Below, piece by piece: positions 21,905 to 30,257 of a stretch of 40,703 nt of DNA (positions are counted from its first letter, which is position 1; each line of letters opens with the position of its first letter). A program made the position numbers and the translations under genes. Location of the stretch: positions 1 to 40,703 of IMG/VR virus record IMGVR_UViG_3300012349_000010; one strand, 5' to 3'. The notes below the pieces were generated by a model. It worked only from the letters and a program-made list of their open reading frames with translations. It was not told where the DNA came from and did not search any database. The stretch is from a virus.

Positions 21905-22362
21905 AAGAAATAAATATAACTAATTCTTCTAAAAAATTTGTTGTAGATGATGAAGATGAATATAAAGTTAAATTATATAAATGGTATTTACATGATACTA
22001 AACATTCTTTAATTATTAAAAGAACTCAACATCCTCAAATTTCAGTAGCAAGTTATATTTTAGATAATAATGGAATAACAGATCATAAAAATCGAGATCC
22101 TTTTGATAATAGAAGAAAAAATCTTAGAAAGTGTACGAATAAACAAAATTGTCACAATCGTAAATGTCCTACTAATACTAGTGGATTTATTGGAGTAATT
22201 TGGCGTAAAGATAGGCATATGTGGGAGGCAAGAGTTAGAATAAATGGTGTAGATAAATATTTAGGACGTTTTTATGATCCAAAAAATGCTGCAAAAACAT
22301 ATGATGAAGCAGCTAAAAAATATCGTGGTGAATTTGCTGTTTTGAATTTTCCAAACGAATAG
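21901..22362 (+). CDS. HNH-AP2 homing endonuclease, copy 2
   Basis: Same layout as copy 1: N-terminal NSSKKFVVDDEDEYKV, a core GITDHKNRDPFDNRRKNLR and an AP2 part (NTSGFIGVIWRKDRHMW through GEFAVLNF). The core D-H and N residues are present. It is very AT-rich. It starts in ATGA overlap with the methyltransferase stop and ends 9 nt before the second decoration gene. Confidence 0.9.
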   Translation: MKEINITNSSKKFVVDDEDEYKVKLYKWYLHDTKHSLIIKRTQHPQISVASYILDNNGITDHKNRDPFDNRRKNLRKCTNKQNCHNRKCPTNTSGFIGVIWRKDRHMWEARVRINGVDKYLGRFYDPKNAAKTYDEAAKKYRGEFAVLNFPNE

Positions 22363-22371
22363 GAGTCATAA

Positions 22372-22872
22372 ATGCGGTTTAAGATGGCTGGCGGTAACAG
22401 AGAACACGTCATAGTTTCGATTCGTAACTCTGAATCATTAATCACAATTAAGCAAGGTTCGCCGGTCTTTTTAGACCCAACTTTAGGAGATGGTCTTTCA
22501 GTAAAGAGCGCGGAGAGTTTTGATTTAAATAAATCTGGTCTATTTTTTGGTGTGGCATTAAACGACACGCCGCCAGGTTTAAATGGCGATTCGATTGTTT
22601 TTGGCTTCTTTCAGAAAGCTCGAATTATGACACAAAGCCGCGCCGCGTCAACGGATTCATGGCCAGGATACGACGCGGCAAACATTGGTGATGTGCTAAA
22701 CGCAGTTACTATTGCAAATGCACAAGCATTAACGCCGGATGGGAGTCCGAATTTAGGTGACTATATAATGCTAATGGAAAGCTACAGCTCCGCTGCATCT
22801 TCTGCTTCAGATTCAAGCGATTCAGATTTGTTTAAATTAAAAAATCTTAATGTATTTCTAAGGGCACTTTAG
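22372..22872 (+). CDS. capsid decoration-like protein B, paralogue of A
   Basis: It begins MRFKMAGGNREHVIVSIRNS and shares with the 18747 protein the IKQGSPVFL, DGLSV, SGLFFGVAL and SIVFGFF-type motifs in the same order, with a shorter C-terminal half and a Ser-rich stretch (SSAASSASDSSDSD). The two copies are separated by a glycosyltransferase-fibre-methyltransferase block and a homing endonuclease. A decoration role is inferred from place and paralogy. GGAG precedes the ATG. Confidence 0.65.
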   Translation: MRFKMAGGNREHVIVSIRNSESLITIKQGSPVFLDPTLGDGLSVKSAESFDLNKSGLFFGVALNDTPPGLNGDSIVFGFFQKARIMTQSRAASTDSWPGYDAANIGDVLNAVTIANAQALTPDGSPNLGDYIMLMESYSSAASSASDSSDSDLFKLKNLNVFLRAL

Positions 22873-23060
22873 TGGATGCTAAAAATGTAAAATATAAATT
22901 TGTAGTTATTCAATTTAGCGTATCACCAGACGCTTTACTTAGAGTCGCTACCGAATTAAATAGCCATTCGGTAGATTCAGACGGCACGGAGTGGGAAGTT
23001 GATTATATTTTTAGATTCAATGAACAATGGGTCTTTCTCTTTAAGAAAGTAAAGAAATGA
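22872..23060 (+). CDS. hypothetical protein, 62 aa
   Basis: A small alpha/beta protein (KYKFVVIQFSVS, a helix, then WEVDYIFRFNEQWVFLFKK). It starts with GTG overlapping the previous stop by one base and overlaps the next gene by 4 nt (ATGA), so it is embedded in the operon. I do not recognise it. Confidence 0.6.
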   Translation: MDAKNVKYKFVVIQFSVSPDALLRVATELNSHSVDSDGTEWEVDYIFRFNEQWVFLFKKVKK

Positions 23061-23683
23061 CTTTTGCACAATTGAAAACTAATATACGAAACTCACTTAA
23101 CGATAATGGCATAACTTTTTATAGTGCGGACGATATTAACGATTCCGTAGATGATTCTTACCAAGAGATAGCTGCGTTAACACAATGCATTATAAAGAAA
23201 ACAATAGTCAGCTTCCAGACCACACCATATTATGATTTTAAGGTACTGGGCATAAATGATTTTTTAGCTGTGACAGCAATTTTCAATAACAATAATAATC
23301 GTTGGCTCAGAGATAATATAACTTATAGGGATTTAGACTTATTACGCAGCAACTGGGAGACATGGGTTGGCACGCCGTCTTTTTGGCTACCTGCAAGTTA
23401 TAAATATACAATAATTGTTCCTAATTATTCTAATATTTCAGGTCTTCAACCTTTCGATTTATATTATTGGGCGACGGCGCCCGCTGTCGTAGATGCCAAT
23501 ACACCTCTAATCGCGAACGACATGCAAAAACTCATAGAATGGTATGGAATTGCGGACTTAATCGAACAGGCCGAAGAGTTCACAAAAGCCTCTATTTACT
23601 GGCAACAATTTTTTGAAGGAATAGAAGAATATTCTCAACGAGTTAAAAATTTAGCTAAATCAGATTTAATTAGAATCGGATAA
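23057..23683 (+). CDS. head-tail adaptor-like protein 1
   Basis: A 208-residue protein with helices at both ends and strands between: TFAQLKTNIRNSLNDNGITF, then a beta core (WVGTPSFWLPASYKYTIIVP), then a helical tail. The order resembles adaptor proteins that sit under the portal and link it to the nozzle. The next structural gene (24163) has the same plan and may be a distant paralogue. The two are separated only by a homing endonuclease. Assignment is by position and fold pattern. Confidence 0.6.
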   Translation: MTFAQLKTNIRNSLNDNGITFYSADDINDSVDDSYQEIAALTQCIIKKTIVSFQTTPYYDFKVLGINDFLAVTAIFNNNNNRWLRDNITYRDLDLLRSNWETWVGTPSFWLPASYKYTIIVPNYSNISGLQPFDLYYWATAPAVVDANTPLIANDMQKLIEWYGIADLIEQAEEFTKASIYWQQFFEGIEEYSQRVKNLAKSDLIRIG

Positions 23684-23685
23684 TT

Positions 23686-24159
23686 ATGAAAGAAATAAAT
23701 TTATCTAATTCATATTTAAAATTTATTGTAGACGATGAAGACGCTGGAAAAGTTTCTATTCATTCATGGAATATTAGTGATAAAGATGGAGGAAGCTATA
23801 CTATTAAATCTCAAATTAATAACACAACAGTTACTTTAAATCGTTATATTTTGAATTACTATGGTGATTTAGAAATTGATCATAAAAATAGAAATTATTT
23901 TGATTTTAGAAAAGAAAATCTTAGATTAGCTACTGGAAGTCAAAATTGTGCAAATAGAGCCGTTCCGATACATAATACATCTGGTTATCGCGGTGTTATA
24001 TGGAAAGAAAAAAATAAAAAGTGGGAAGCATTTATAGGATTTAAAGGTAGGAGAATTTATCTAGGAATATTTTCAAATAAAGAAGATGCTGCTCGATGTA
24101 GAGATAAGGCAGCTAAAAAATACTTTGGTGAGTTTGCTTATTTGAATTTTAAGGAGTAA
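23686..24159 (+). CDS. HNH-AP2 homing endonuclease, copy 3
   Basis: N-terminal NSYLKFIVDDEDAGKV, core LEIDHKNRNYFDFRKENLR and AP2 part (HNTSGYRGVIWKEKNKKW through GEFAYLNF). It starts 2 nt after the adaptor 1 stop. Its last codons (AAG GAG TAA) supply the ribosome site for the next gene, whose first codon is ACG rather than ATG, and its TAA is in frame with that gene. Confidence 0.9.
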   Translation: MKEINLSNSYLKFIVDDEDAGKVSIHSWNISDKDGGSYTIKSQINNTTVTLNRYILNYYGDLEIDHKNRNYFDFRKENLRLATGSQNCANRAVPIHNTSGYRGVIWKEKNKKWEAFIGFKGRRIYLGIFSNKEDAARCRDKAAKKYFGEFAYLNFKE

Positions 24160-24162
24160 CCT

Positions 24163-24843
24163 ACGCCAGTTTGGACAACTTTCGACTTAAATCGCTTCGC
24201 TGCCGAGGGGGAGAATAATTTCTCATCACAATATCCATGTATCATAGATAGGTATGCGTTGAATATCTTGGCAGGGACATCGCTATACTTAGTTCCAGAT
24301 TATTTTCTCAGTATTCGACGCATGACATGGAAAGGAATCAAAATCTATCCTTTAAGTCATCGTGATTTTAGAGATTACATACTCCCAGTATCGTCTAGCG
24401 GACGACCGTATTGGTACATCTTTAATAACGTCGGTGTCTCGACGATTAAGCTCTATCCTACGCCTGATGAAAATATTATAGCTGATCAAACAAATCTATT
24501 CTCATCAAATATTCCAAATCAGTGCATTATTGAAGGCTATAGAACACCGGACCAGTCTTCTTTTAAAATTCCAGACTTCTTCAGAAGAAGATTATTAAAA
24601 GCGTATGTAGCGAAAATGTGCTTTGCAATGGAAAGTCGAGGCCAGAATCTTAAAGCTCAGAAGTATTGGTCTGATAAATATAATAAGCTCGTAGAGATTT
24701 ATGGTGAGCTTCTTTATGACTTAATCAATAAGCCACGTAAATTAGTTGCCTCGCAAGAACCGACACTCGCACTTTTATCTTCGCCAGCAAAACCTTTGTT
24801 GCCACTTTCGATGCGCGGCGTTTATATAGATTCTGAAGAATAA
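24163..24843 (+). CDS. head-tail adaptor-like protein 2, probable ACG start
   Basis: The conserved-looking N-terminus (PVWTTFDLNRFAAEGENNF) begins upstream of any ATG, GTG or TTG. The codon before PVW is ACG at 24163, six bases after AAGGAG. The first standard start in frame, TTG 24259, would lose 32 residues including this segment. The body (GRPYWYIFNNVGVSTIKLYP, then a helical C-terminus) fits an adaptor or tail-tubular protein. I therefore propose initiation at ACG, about 227 aa. Read-through of the upstream in-frame TAA is a less likely alternative. Confidence 0.7.
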   Translation, partial: TPVWTTFDLNRFAAEGENNFSSQYPCIIDRYALNILAGTSLYLVPDYFLSIRRMTWKGIKIYPLSHRDFRDYILPVSSSGRPYWYIFNNVGVSTIKLYPTPDENIIADQTNLFSSNIPNQCIIEGYRTPDQSSFKIPDFFRRRLLKAYVAKMCFAMESRGQNLKAQKYWSDKYNKLVEIYGELLYDLINKPRKLVASQEPTLALLSSPAKPLLPLSMRGVYIDSEE

Positions 24844-24844
24844 A

Positions 24845-25693
24845 ATGTCAGACGAAGAGACATATTATCGTCGTTATATAAATGATCTGCCTTCGGCAGC
24901 TACATCAGCACCGCTATCTCCAATTACTGATATCCCTGACACGGCGGAGACCGTGTATTACAGACGTTATATAAATGATTTATTTAATTGCGGTATTGAT
25001 ATAACTCCTGTCAGCGACGATTTTAATCGTGCTGACACTTCTGCTTTCGTCGCGCCGTGGGTGAGTTATTTTAAAGGCGGCACAAATAATAACTACTTAA
25101 GCATAGTTAGTAATCAATTAAGATTTAATCGAAATGGCACTAATCCTAATTCGCCGTTTTGTATAAGATATGACGGGGTTGACATACCATCTACTACGAA
25201 GGGCCAATATTCACAAGTTACTATAAAAAGCGGCCCAACGGATGAAAGTCACGCTTTTGAAGTTTGGTTAGCTATTAGAATGCAACAGGTTGGCGTAGGT
25301 GTTGCGCTAAGCAACATTAAAGGTTATTTCATGCAGTGGGGAAATAATAGTTTAAATACTCCTGGTACATGTCAAAAATATTTAACTCTCTATAAATGGA
25401 CTGGAACGGCGCTTTCAGTATTATTTTCAACTACCGTCCACACTAAAAATGATTCTAATGTTCCTGTAATCGAGCCTGGAGTTACGGCTCGATTACAGAA
25501 AGGTGGCTGTAATGCTAATGGAAAGATTATTATTACTGGTAGTTCAAGTGGTGACGTAACTCAAATTTTTGCTGATAACGCTATTCCAAATGGCCAGCCC
25601 GGCGTAGGCGCAATTAATAGTATGAACTCTAGTTTAGTTTATCCAATTTATGCAGATGACTGGAAGGGCGGAATTATTTCAGGTGATTATTAA
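24845..25693 (+). CDS. beta-rich tail-associated protein, 282 aa
   Basis: The N-terminus carries a duplicated motif, TYYRRYINDLPSA and VYYRRYINDLFNC, about 34 residues apart, which may be two docking peptides. From about residue 58 (SDDFNRADTSAFVAPW) the chain looks like a lectin-type beta sandwich (laminin-G/concanavalin pattern), ending IYADDWKGG. It could be a fibre or receptor-binding part attached to the adaptor or nozzle. ATG is 1 nt after the previous stop. Confidence 0.6.
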   Translation: MSDEETYYRRYINDLPSAATSAPLSPITDIPDTAETVYYRRYINDLFNCGIDITPVSDDFNRADTSAFVAPWVSYFKGGTNNNYLSIVSNQLRFNRNGTNPNSPFCIRYDGVDIPSTTKGQYSQVTIKSGPTDESHAFEVWLAIRMQQVGVGVALSNIKGYFMQWGNNSLNTPGTCQKYLTLYKWTGTALSVLFSTTVHTKNDSNVPVIEPGVTARLQKGGCNANGKIIITGSSSGDVTQIFADNAIPNGQPGVGAINSMNSSLVYPIYADDWKGGIISGDY

Positions 25694-25696
25694 TTT

Positions 25697-27748
25697 ATGC
25701 CACAAATAAAAATTAGCGACTTCAGTGCAGGGTGGGAGCCGTCTAACGACGCTATCAACGGTAAGAAAAACTGTCTCTTAAAAATGGACGCTGTAACTTT
25801 AAATCAAAACGGCGCATTAGTTTTAGGTGGTGGTACACAAAAACAGGGCGCAGCGTTTACTAATAAAGTTCATTCTCTTTACTCTAAATTTATTAATACA
25901 CATCGTATAATTTATTCCGCGACGGCCGCCGGCGAAGTTTTTAGAGATTTTGATGTAACGCGAACTTTAATTGGGACAGGAGGTTCTGCAACGCGAGCGG
26001 CATTTTCCTCTGTTTTTAATTTTGGATTAATTGCCTCCGGCAATTTACGTTTAAAAGACGATACAGTAAACATCACGAATCTTGGCTTAGCCAAACCCGA
26101 TGATGGTCCAACTAATACCGGGAATGGCCCATCCGTTTGGGTTGAAAATTCAGCAATTTTAAACATAGCTGGAAGTTTAAATCATTTTGTTGCTTACGAA
26201 GCTGCGTCTTTAACAGTAACTAATGATACATTAGTGATCGGCGCAGCCGCTTCAAAGAGAGCCGTTATTGAGAATACAAATTCAGACGATTATCCGCCGT
26301 TTGACTCACTTACTTTCGTTAATGACAACGATGGAAATGATGATGATACTTTTAGTTTAGATATTAAACCTGATGATGCAACTAAAGTTTATTTTGTTTC
26401 TGTCGGTTTATTATTAGAAATACCTTCAGCCCCCGGCGTTAGTGTTGATAATTGGTATGGTTTTATTTGGCGATCTTGGGATACCCCTAATCCTTTTCTT
26501 AACGCAATAAATCCATTCATAACTTTAACGGCGCGTCGCGGCGATTTCTTACGTTATGGTTTCGATAACACTCTTAATTGGCGTACAATTAAAGGAATCA
26601 GAATCACTATAGTTGGAACAACGGTTCAAAATTACAGTGTAAATAATATTCACTTCTATGGAAGTGACCAAAGTTTACTTAACGGCACTTATGAATATAC
26701 TCAAATTAATGTTTTAAGTAACGGCGCTTATGTTGGTAAGTCGCCGCATGGCCCAATTACGTCCAATATTTATGTTCTCTCTTCCTATACTATAGTTTTG
26801 CCACAAGATCCTACATTAGTTGAACCTCAAACTAATGAAATTTGGATTTTCCGACGCGGCGGAAACTTAGATAAGTTTTACTTAGTTAAAGTAATGCGTT
26901 ATGATGAGTATGGTACTTTTGAAGATCATCTCTCCGATATAGATGCACTAACTTTAGGAATAACTCTTAACGAGTTCTTATTATCATTGCGGCCAGCAGA
27001 TTTGCCTGATGACATTTTAGCTATCATTTCTCAATTCTATCAAAGAGTTCTTTATTTTACTAACTCTACTATTTATTTTTCTGAAATTAATTCACCTGAT
27101 TCTTACGATTCACGCCTCCCTATTAAATTTTCTGGGGCGCCGACCGAAATTTTTATGTGGGCTAAGAAAGTTGGTGAGAATATAATTTTAATTGGAACTA
27201 CAGAAGAAATTTATATTCTAACTGGAACTTTTGTGCAGCTTCCTGATGGTGTTTTAGATGTATATTTAAGACCGCTAGGTGTAGATTATACAGCTATTAG
27301 TATAGATGCCGCCGTTTACGGCGGTTCTTTAATATATATGTCCGCAATAGGTTGGCGCGCATTAAGTTTAAATGGTCAAAGTATATCCTTATCTTTCGAT
27401 AAAATAGACACTCTTTTTCAAGGCCAATTACCTGGCGCGGCGCCAGTCAACTATAATAGATATGGATATGGAGTAACTCCAATTTATGTTTATCCACAGC
27501 TAAGATATGGATGTTGTGTAGCGCGAGATAAATTATGGACTTCTGTTCCATGTATTACTACAGATCCTTACACAAATTTTAGTCGTAGAATGCAGGTTTA
27601 TGACTTTGTACGTAAATATTGGCGACCGCTCCAATATAATGTAAGCGTTTTAGCAGCTTGCGATGACGGCGCGGTGATTGGATTTTTTGAAAATGATAAT
27701 TATATTCGTAATATAGATCATGCCTTTTTACGAACGTTAGATACTTAA
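25697..27748 (+). CDS. tail nozzle-like protein, 683 aa
   Basis: A long, strand-rich protein (MPQIKISDFSAGWEPSNDAI; later WIFRRGGNLDKFYLVKVMRY, and FSGAPTEIFMWAKKVGENII) with the repeating hydrophobic pattern of a beta-propeller or platform. Its order after the adaptors and its length fit the nozzle of short-tailed phages (the role of T7 gp12 or P22 gp10). There is no tape-measure gene in the window, consistent with a short tail. Identification is from context and pattern. Confidence 0.7.
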   Translation: MPQIKISDFSAGWEPSNDAINGKKNCLLKMDAVTLNQNGALVLGGGTQKQGAAFTNKVHSLYSKFINTHRIIYSATAAGEVFRDFDVTRTLIGTGGSATRAAFSSVFNFGLIASGNLRLKDDTVNITNLGLAKPDDGPTNTGNGPSVWVENSAILNIAGSLNHFVAYEAASLTVTNDTLVIGAAASKRAVIENTNSDDYPPFDSLTFVNDNDGNDDDTFSLDIKPDDATKVYFVSVGLLLEIPSAPGVSVDNWYGFIWRSWDTPNPFLNAINPFITLTARRGDFLRYGFDNTLNWRTIKGIRITIVGTTVQNYSVNNIHFYGSDQSLLNGTYEYTQINVLSNGAYVGKSPHGPITSNIYVLSSYTIVLPQDPTLVEPQTNEIWIFRRGGNLDKFYLVKVMRYDEYGTFEDHLSDIDALTLGITLNEFLLSLRPADLPDDILAIISQFYQRVLYFTNSTIYFSEINSPDSYDSRLPIKFSGAPTEIFMWAKKVGENIILIGTTEEIYILTGTFVQLPDGVLDVYLRPLGVDYTAISIDAAVYGGSLIYMSAIGWRALSLNGQSISLSFDKIDTLFQGQLPGAAPVNYNRYGYGVTPIYVYPQLRYGCCVARDKLWTSVPCITTDPYTNFSRRMQVYDFVRKYWRPLQYNVSVLAACDDGAVIGFFENDNYIRNIDHAFLRTLDT

Positions 27749-27752
27749 CTTT

Positions 27753-28706
27753 GTGGCCACAAATCAAACAGTTAATATTTTAACACCCATTTTTGATGGC
27801 GGTGATCCGCGTACGCGGAAAGATTTACTAACTCTTAAATTAAAAATAGATACAGGTAATTCGCCTTTAGCTATTTCACTTGGAGGTGTAAGTTTAGGTA
27901 ACATCACGGCGGACGGTCTGACTGAAGTCATATTTGATTTAACTTCTACTTTCGCTTCTGTTTTAAAGAGTTTTAACTTAAGTTTAACTGGGGCCGTCGC
28001 GGACTTTGTCCTCAACGATATTACTGTTGACTATAATGAACGCCCAGCTCCGCTGACTTCGTTCAAATTGCTTAAATATGATTTTGGAGAAATCAATTCA
28101 GTACGTAAACGTGTACGAGTTTGGCCGTTTGAGATAGATACTTTAGGAAATACAATTTATATAACGCCATATGTAAATGGCATCGCCGCCACGACTCAAA
28201 GTTTTAGTAATAGTGATGGGTTTCCCAGGACTTTTTTATATCAATTTATAACAGACGTTTTCGGAACGGACTATGGTGTTTACATTTCTACGAACGATCA
28301 GTCAAAAGTTTTTGAAATTTATAAAATACATCCACCGACGATTGTTCAGGCTTTACCCATAGCAAAACGGTACGACCAAGTCGGAGTAACGGAATTATTT
28401 AGATATGGGAAAATTCGTAAATTTTATGTCCGCCTTATCCCCTTCGGGGGTACGGTTATTCCATATAATGTTCTGTTCCAGGACACATCACAAGTATCAG
28501 GCTCTTTTACCGTCGTAGACGGTAAAGAGGACACTTATGAAATTGGCGTCCCAAAGACGACAGCGGGCCAAATATTAAGATTAGAACTTGGGCCTACGAG
28601 TTTTGATTTTCATCGCACTGATATAATTTTACAAGTAGCTAAATCAGGAAAAGATACTGAAAATGAATTGATTCCTTTAGATGGTTCCACCGGAGGTGGA
28701 AGCTAA
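27753..28706 (+). CDS. tail structural protein, 317 aa
   Basis: A beta-rich protein (TVNILTPIFDGGDPRTRKDL, then VRVWPFEIDTLGNTIYITPY). It starts with GTG 4 nt after the nozzle stop. It may form part of the nozzle tip or a fibre-binding collar. Its final codons (DGSTGGGS) are encoded by a GGA-triloop palindrome (28685-28701), which also carries a GGAGG ahead of the next gene. Confidence 0.6.
   Translation: MATNQTVNILTPIFDGGDPRTRKDLLTLKLKIDTGNSPLAISLGGVSLGNITADGLTEVIFDLTSTFASVLKSFNLSLTGAVADFVLNDITVDYNERPAPLTSFKLLKYDFGEINSVRKRVRVWPFEIDTLGNTIYITPYVNGIAATTQSFSNSDGFPRTFLYQFITDVFGTDYGVYISTNDQSKVFEIYKIHPPTIVQALPIAKRYDQVGVTELFRYGKIRKFYVRLIPFGGTVIPYNVLFQDTSQVSGSFTVVDGKEDTYEIGVPKTTAGQILRLELGPTSFDFHRTDIILQVAKSGKDTENELIPLDGSTGGGS
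28685..28701. repeat. GGA-triloop inverted repeat at a gene junction
   Basis: TTCCACC / GGTGGAA around GGA, containing GGAGG at 28692-28696, 12 nt before the next ATG (28709). Confidence 0.8.
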
Positions 28707-28708
28707 GT

Positions 28709-29128
28709 ATGTCATCTAAATTAGACAAAGAAAAGTTAGATTCTTTATTTACAAAGAATACGGATCTTCATGGCCGCCGTTTCGTTAACGCGGGCCGCAG
28801 TGTCGATAATGGAGATTTCATTACTAAAGGCGAGTTAGATTCACACGAAGTTATCACAAAAACTGTAACTAAAGTAACTAATATTCAAGGTAATTTAGCA
28901 CTTAAGCAAGATCTTTCGGAGAAAGATCAAGCGAATGGTTATGTTGGTTTAAACTCTTCGAGTAAGATAAGTGGTTTGCAGCAAACTTATGGAACTTCTT
29001 CTAATACTGCATGTGAAGGAAATGATTCTCGAATCACTGGATATTGGACGATTTTAACTAATGGCGATCCGGTTTCACCGGAAATAATTTTTGCGGGCGG
29101 CGACGTAGTAAATATCTACGTTCCGTAA
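28709..29128 (+). CDS. tail fibre protein, 139 aa
   Basis: An N-terminal charged part (MSSKLDKEKLDSLFTKNTDL), a helical stalk, then the phage-fibre pattern SEKDQANGYVGLNSSSKISG, QQTYG, GNDSRITG, and a tip (ILTNGDPVSPEIIFAGGDVV). It probably forms a short trimeric fibre or an adaptor to the longer fibre that follows. It contains an 8-bp palindrome with a GGA loop (28910-28928). Confidence 0.7.
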   Translation: MSSKLDKEKLDSLFTKNTDLHGRRFVNAGRSVDNGDFITKGELDSHEVITKTVTKVTNIQGNLALKQDLSEKDQANGYVGLNSSSKISGLQQTYGTSSNTACEGNDSRITGYWTILTNGDPVSPEIIFAGGDVVNIYVP

Positions 29129-29130
29129 TT

Positions 29131-30246
29131 ATGAAATTAGAAGAAATTATTCTTAGAGGTTTACGTTCGGCGCAGCCGAGTGTAAGCTCGGTTCCGAAAG
29201 GTACAATTTATTTTGTTACAGATGAAAGTAAATTAGAACGAAATAGTGGTTCGGCGTGGCAAGATATTTCGTCCGCTGGCGCACTTTCTTCACATCATAC
29301 GACGCATGAAAACGGTGGAACGGATGAAATATCTGTTGCTGGATTAAGCGGACTTTTAGGAGATGCTCAAACTCCATTGGGTCATCATGCTTCGCATGAA
29401 AGCGGCGGAAGTGATGCAATAAAATTAGATGATTTGTCGGCGCCAGATGACAATACAGATCTTGACGCATCTACTACTAAACATGGTTTAATGAAAAAAT
29501 TCCCTGGAGGGACTACTAATTTTCTTCGCGAAGATGGTAGTTTTGCCGCGCCGTCTGGTGGCGGCGTAACTTTAGTTCCTAGTGTTTTAATTGCAACTAA
29601 TACGTCTTATGTTTCATTTTCAACTATAACACTTGGCGCGGCTTCATCATTAGTCGGATGGTTTTATTTTACTGGAGGAAGTTTAGCTAATTATTCACCA
29701 ATTTGGGAGCAAAACTCTCAAAATGAAATGTATTATGGTGACGGCGGTTCATCTGGTAAATTTGCAATAATAAAATCTAATTCAATTATTTTTAGATCAA
29801 CAAGTAATTTACCCGCAATTAATTCTGGATGGCATTTTCTTGTTATAACGGATAACGGCTCCGCTGTTAAGGCTTATGTTGACGCAGTCGATATTGGTAA
29901 TTCAATAGGAAGTTACACTAGTTTGAATGGTATGGCTTTGACTCGATTAAATCAAGGAAGTAATGCTAATAATTATTTTGGATATATTTCAGAATGTGCT
30001 ATCTTTAGTCGAGCATTAAGTTCTGGTGAAGTTACGACTTTATATAATAGCGGCGCTGGAGTCTACGGCGATCCTGCTAATGCACCATTTAATTCTGGAT
30101 TAGTTGCGGGATGGCACTTAAGCGAAGGCGGAATATCTATTGTTCCAGATTTTTCAGGCAATGGACATGATGCGACATTAAACTATCCTTCAGGAAATGG
30201 TGCGGCGTTATGGGCACCGTTACAAAACATTATAACGCCTCCGTAG
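29131..30246 (+). CDS. tail fibre with C-terminal lectin-type domain, 371 aa
   Basis: The N-terminus (QPSVSSVPKGTIYFVTDESK) is typical of fibre heads. Two copies of a HHxxHExGGxDxI motif (HHTTHENGGTDEI and HHASHESGGSDAI) form a short repeated stalk seen in many fibres. From about residue 145 a laminin-G/concanavalin-like domain follows (GWFYFTGGSLANYSPIWEQN through VAGWHLSEGG, DFSGNGHDATL), which may bind host glycans. Its TAG stop lies in a palindrome that also holds the ribosome site of the next gene. Confidence 0.8.
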   Translation: MKLEEIILRGLRSAQPSVSSVPKGTIYFVTDESKLERNSGSAWQDISSAGALSSHHTTHENGGTDEISVAGLSGLLGDAQTPLGHHASHESGGSDAIKLDDLSAPDDNTDLDASTTKHGLMKKFPGGTTNFLREDGSFAAPSGGGVTLVPSVLIATNTSYVSFSTITLGAASSLVGWFYFTGGSLANYSPIWEQNSQNEMYYGDGGSSGKFAIIKSNSIIFRSTSNLPAINSGWHFLVITDNGSAVKAYVDAVDIGNSIGSYTSLNGMALTRLNQGSNANNYFGYISECAIFSRALSSGEVTTLYNSGAGVYGDPANAPFNSGLVAGWHLSEGGISIVPDFSGNGHDATLNYPSGNGAALWAPLQNIITPP

Positions 30247-30250
30247 GAGG
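30238..30250. repeat. GTA-triloop inverted repeat holding stop codon and ribosome site
   Basis: CCTCC / GGAGG around GTA. The fibre stop TAG (30244-30246) and the Shine-Dalgarno GGAGG (30246-30250) of the gene at 30258 are both inside it. Confidence 0.85.
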
Positions 30251-30257
30251 AAAAGAA

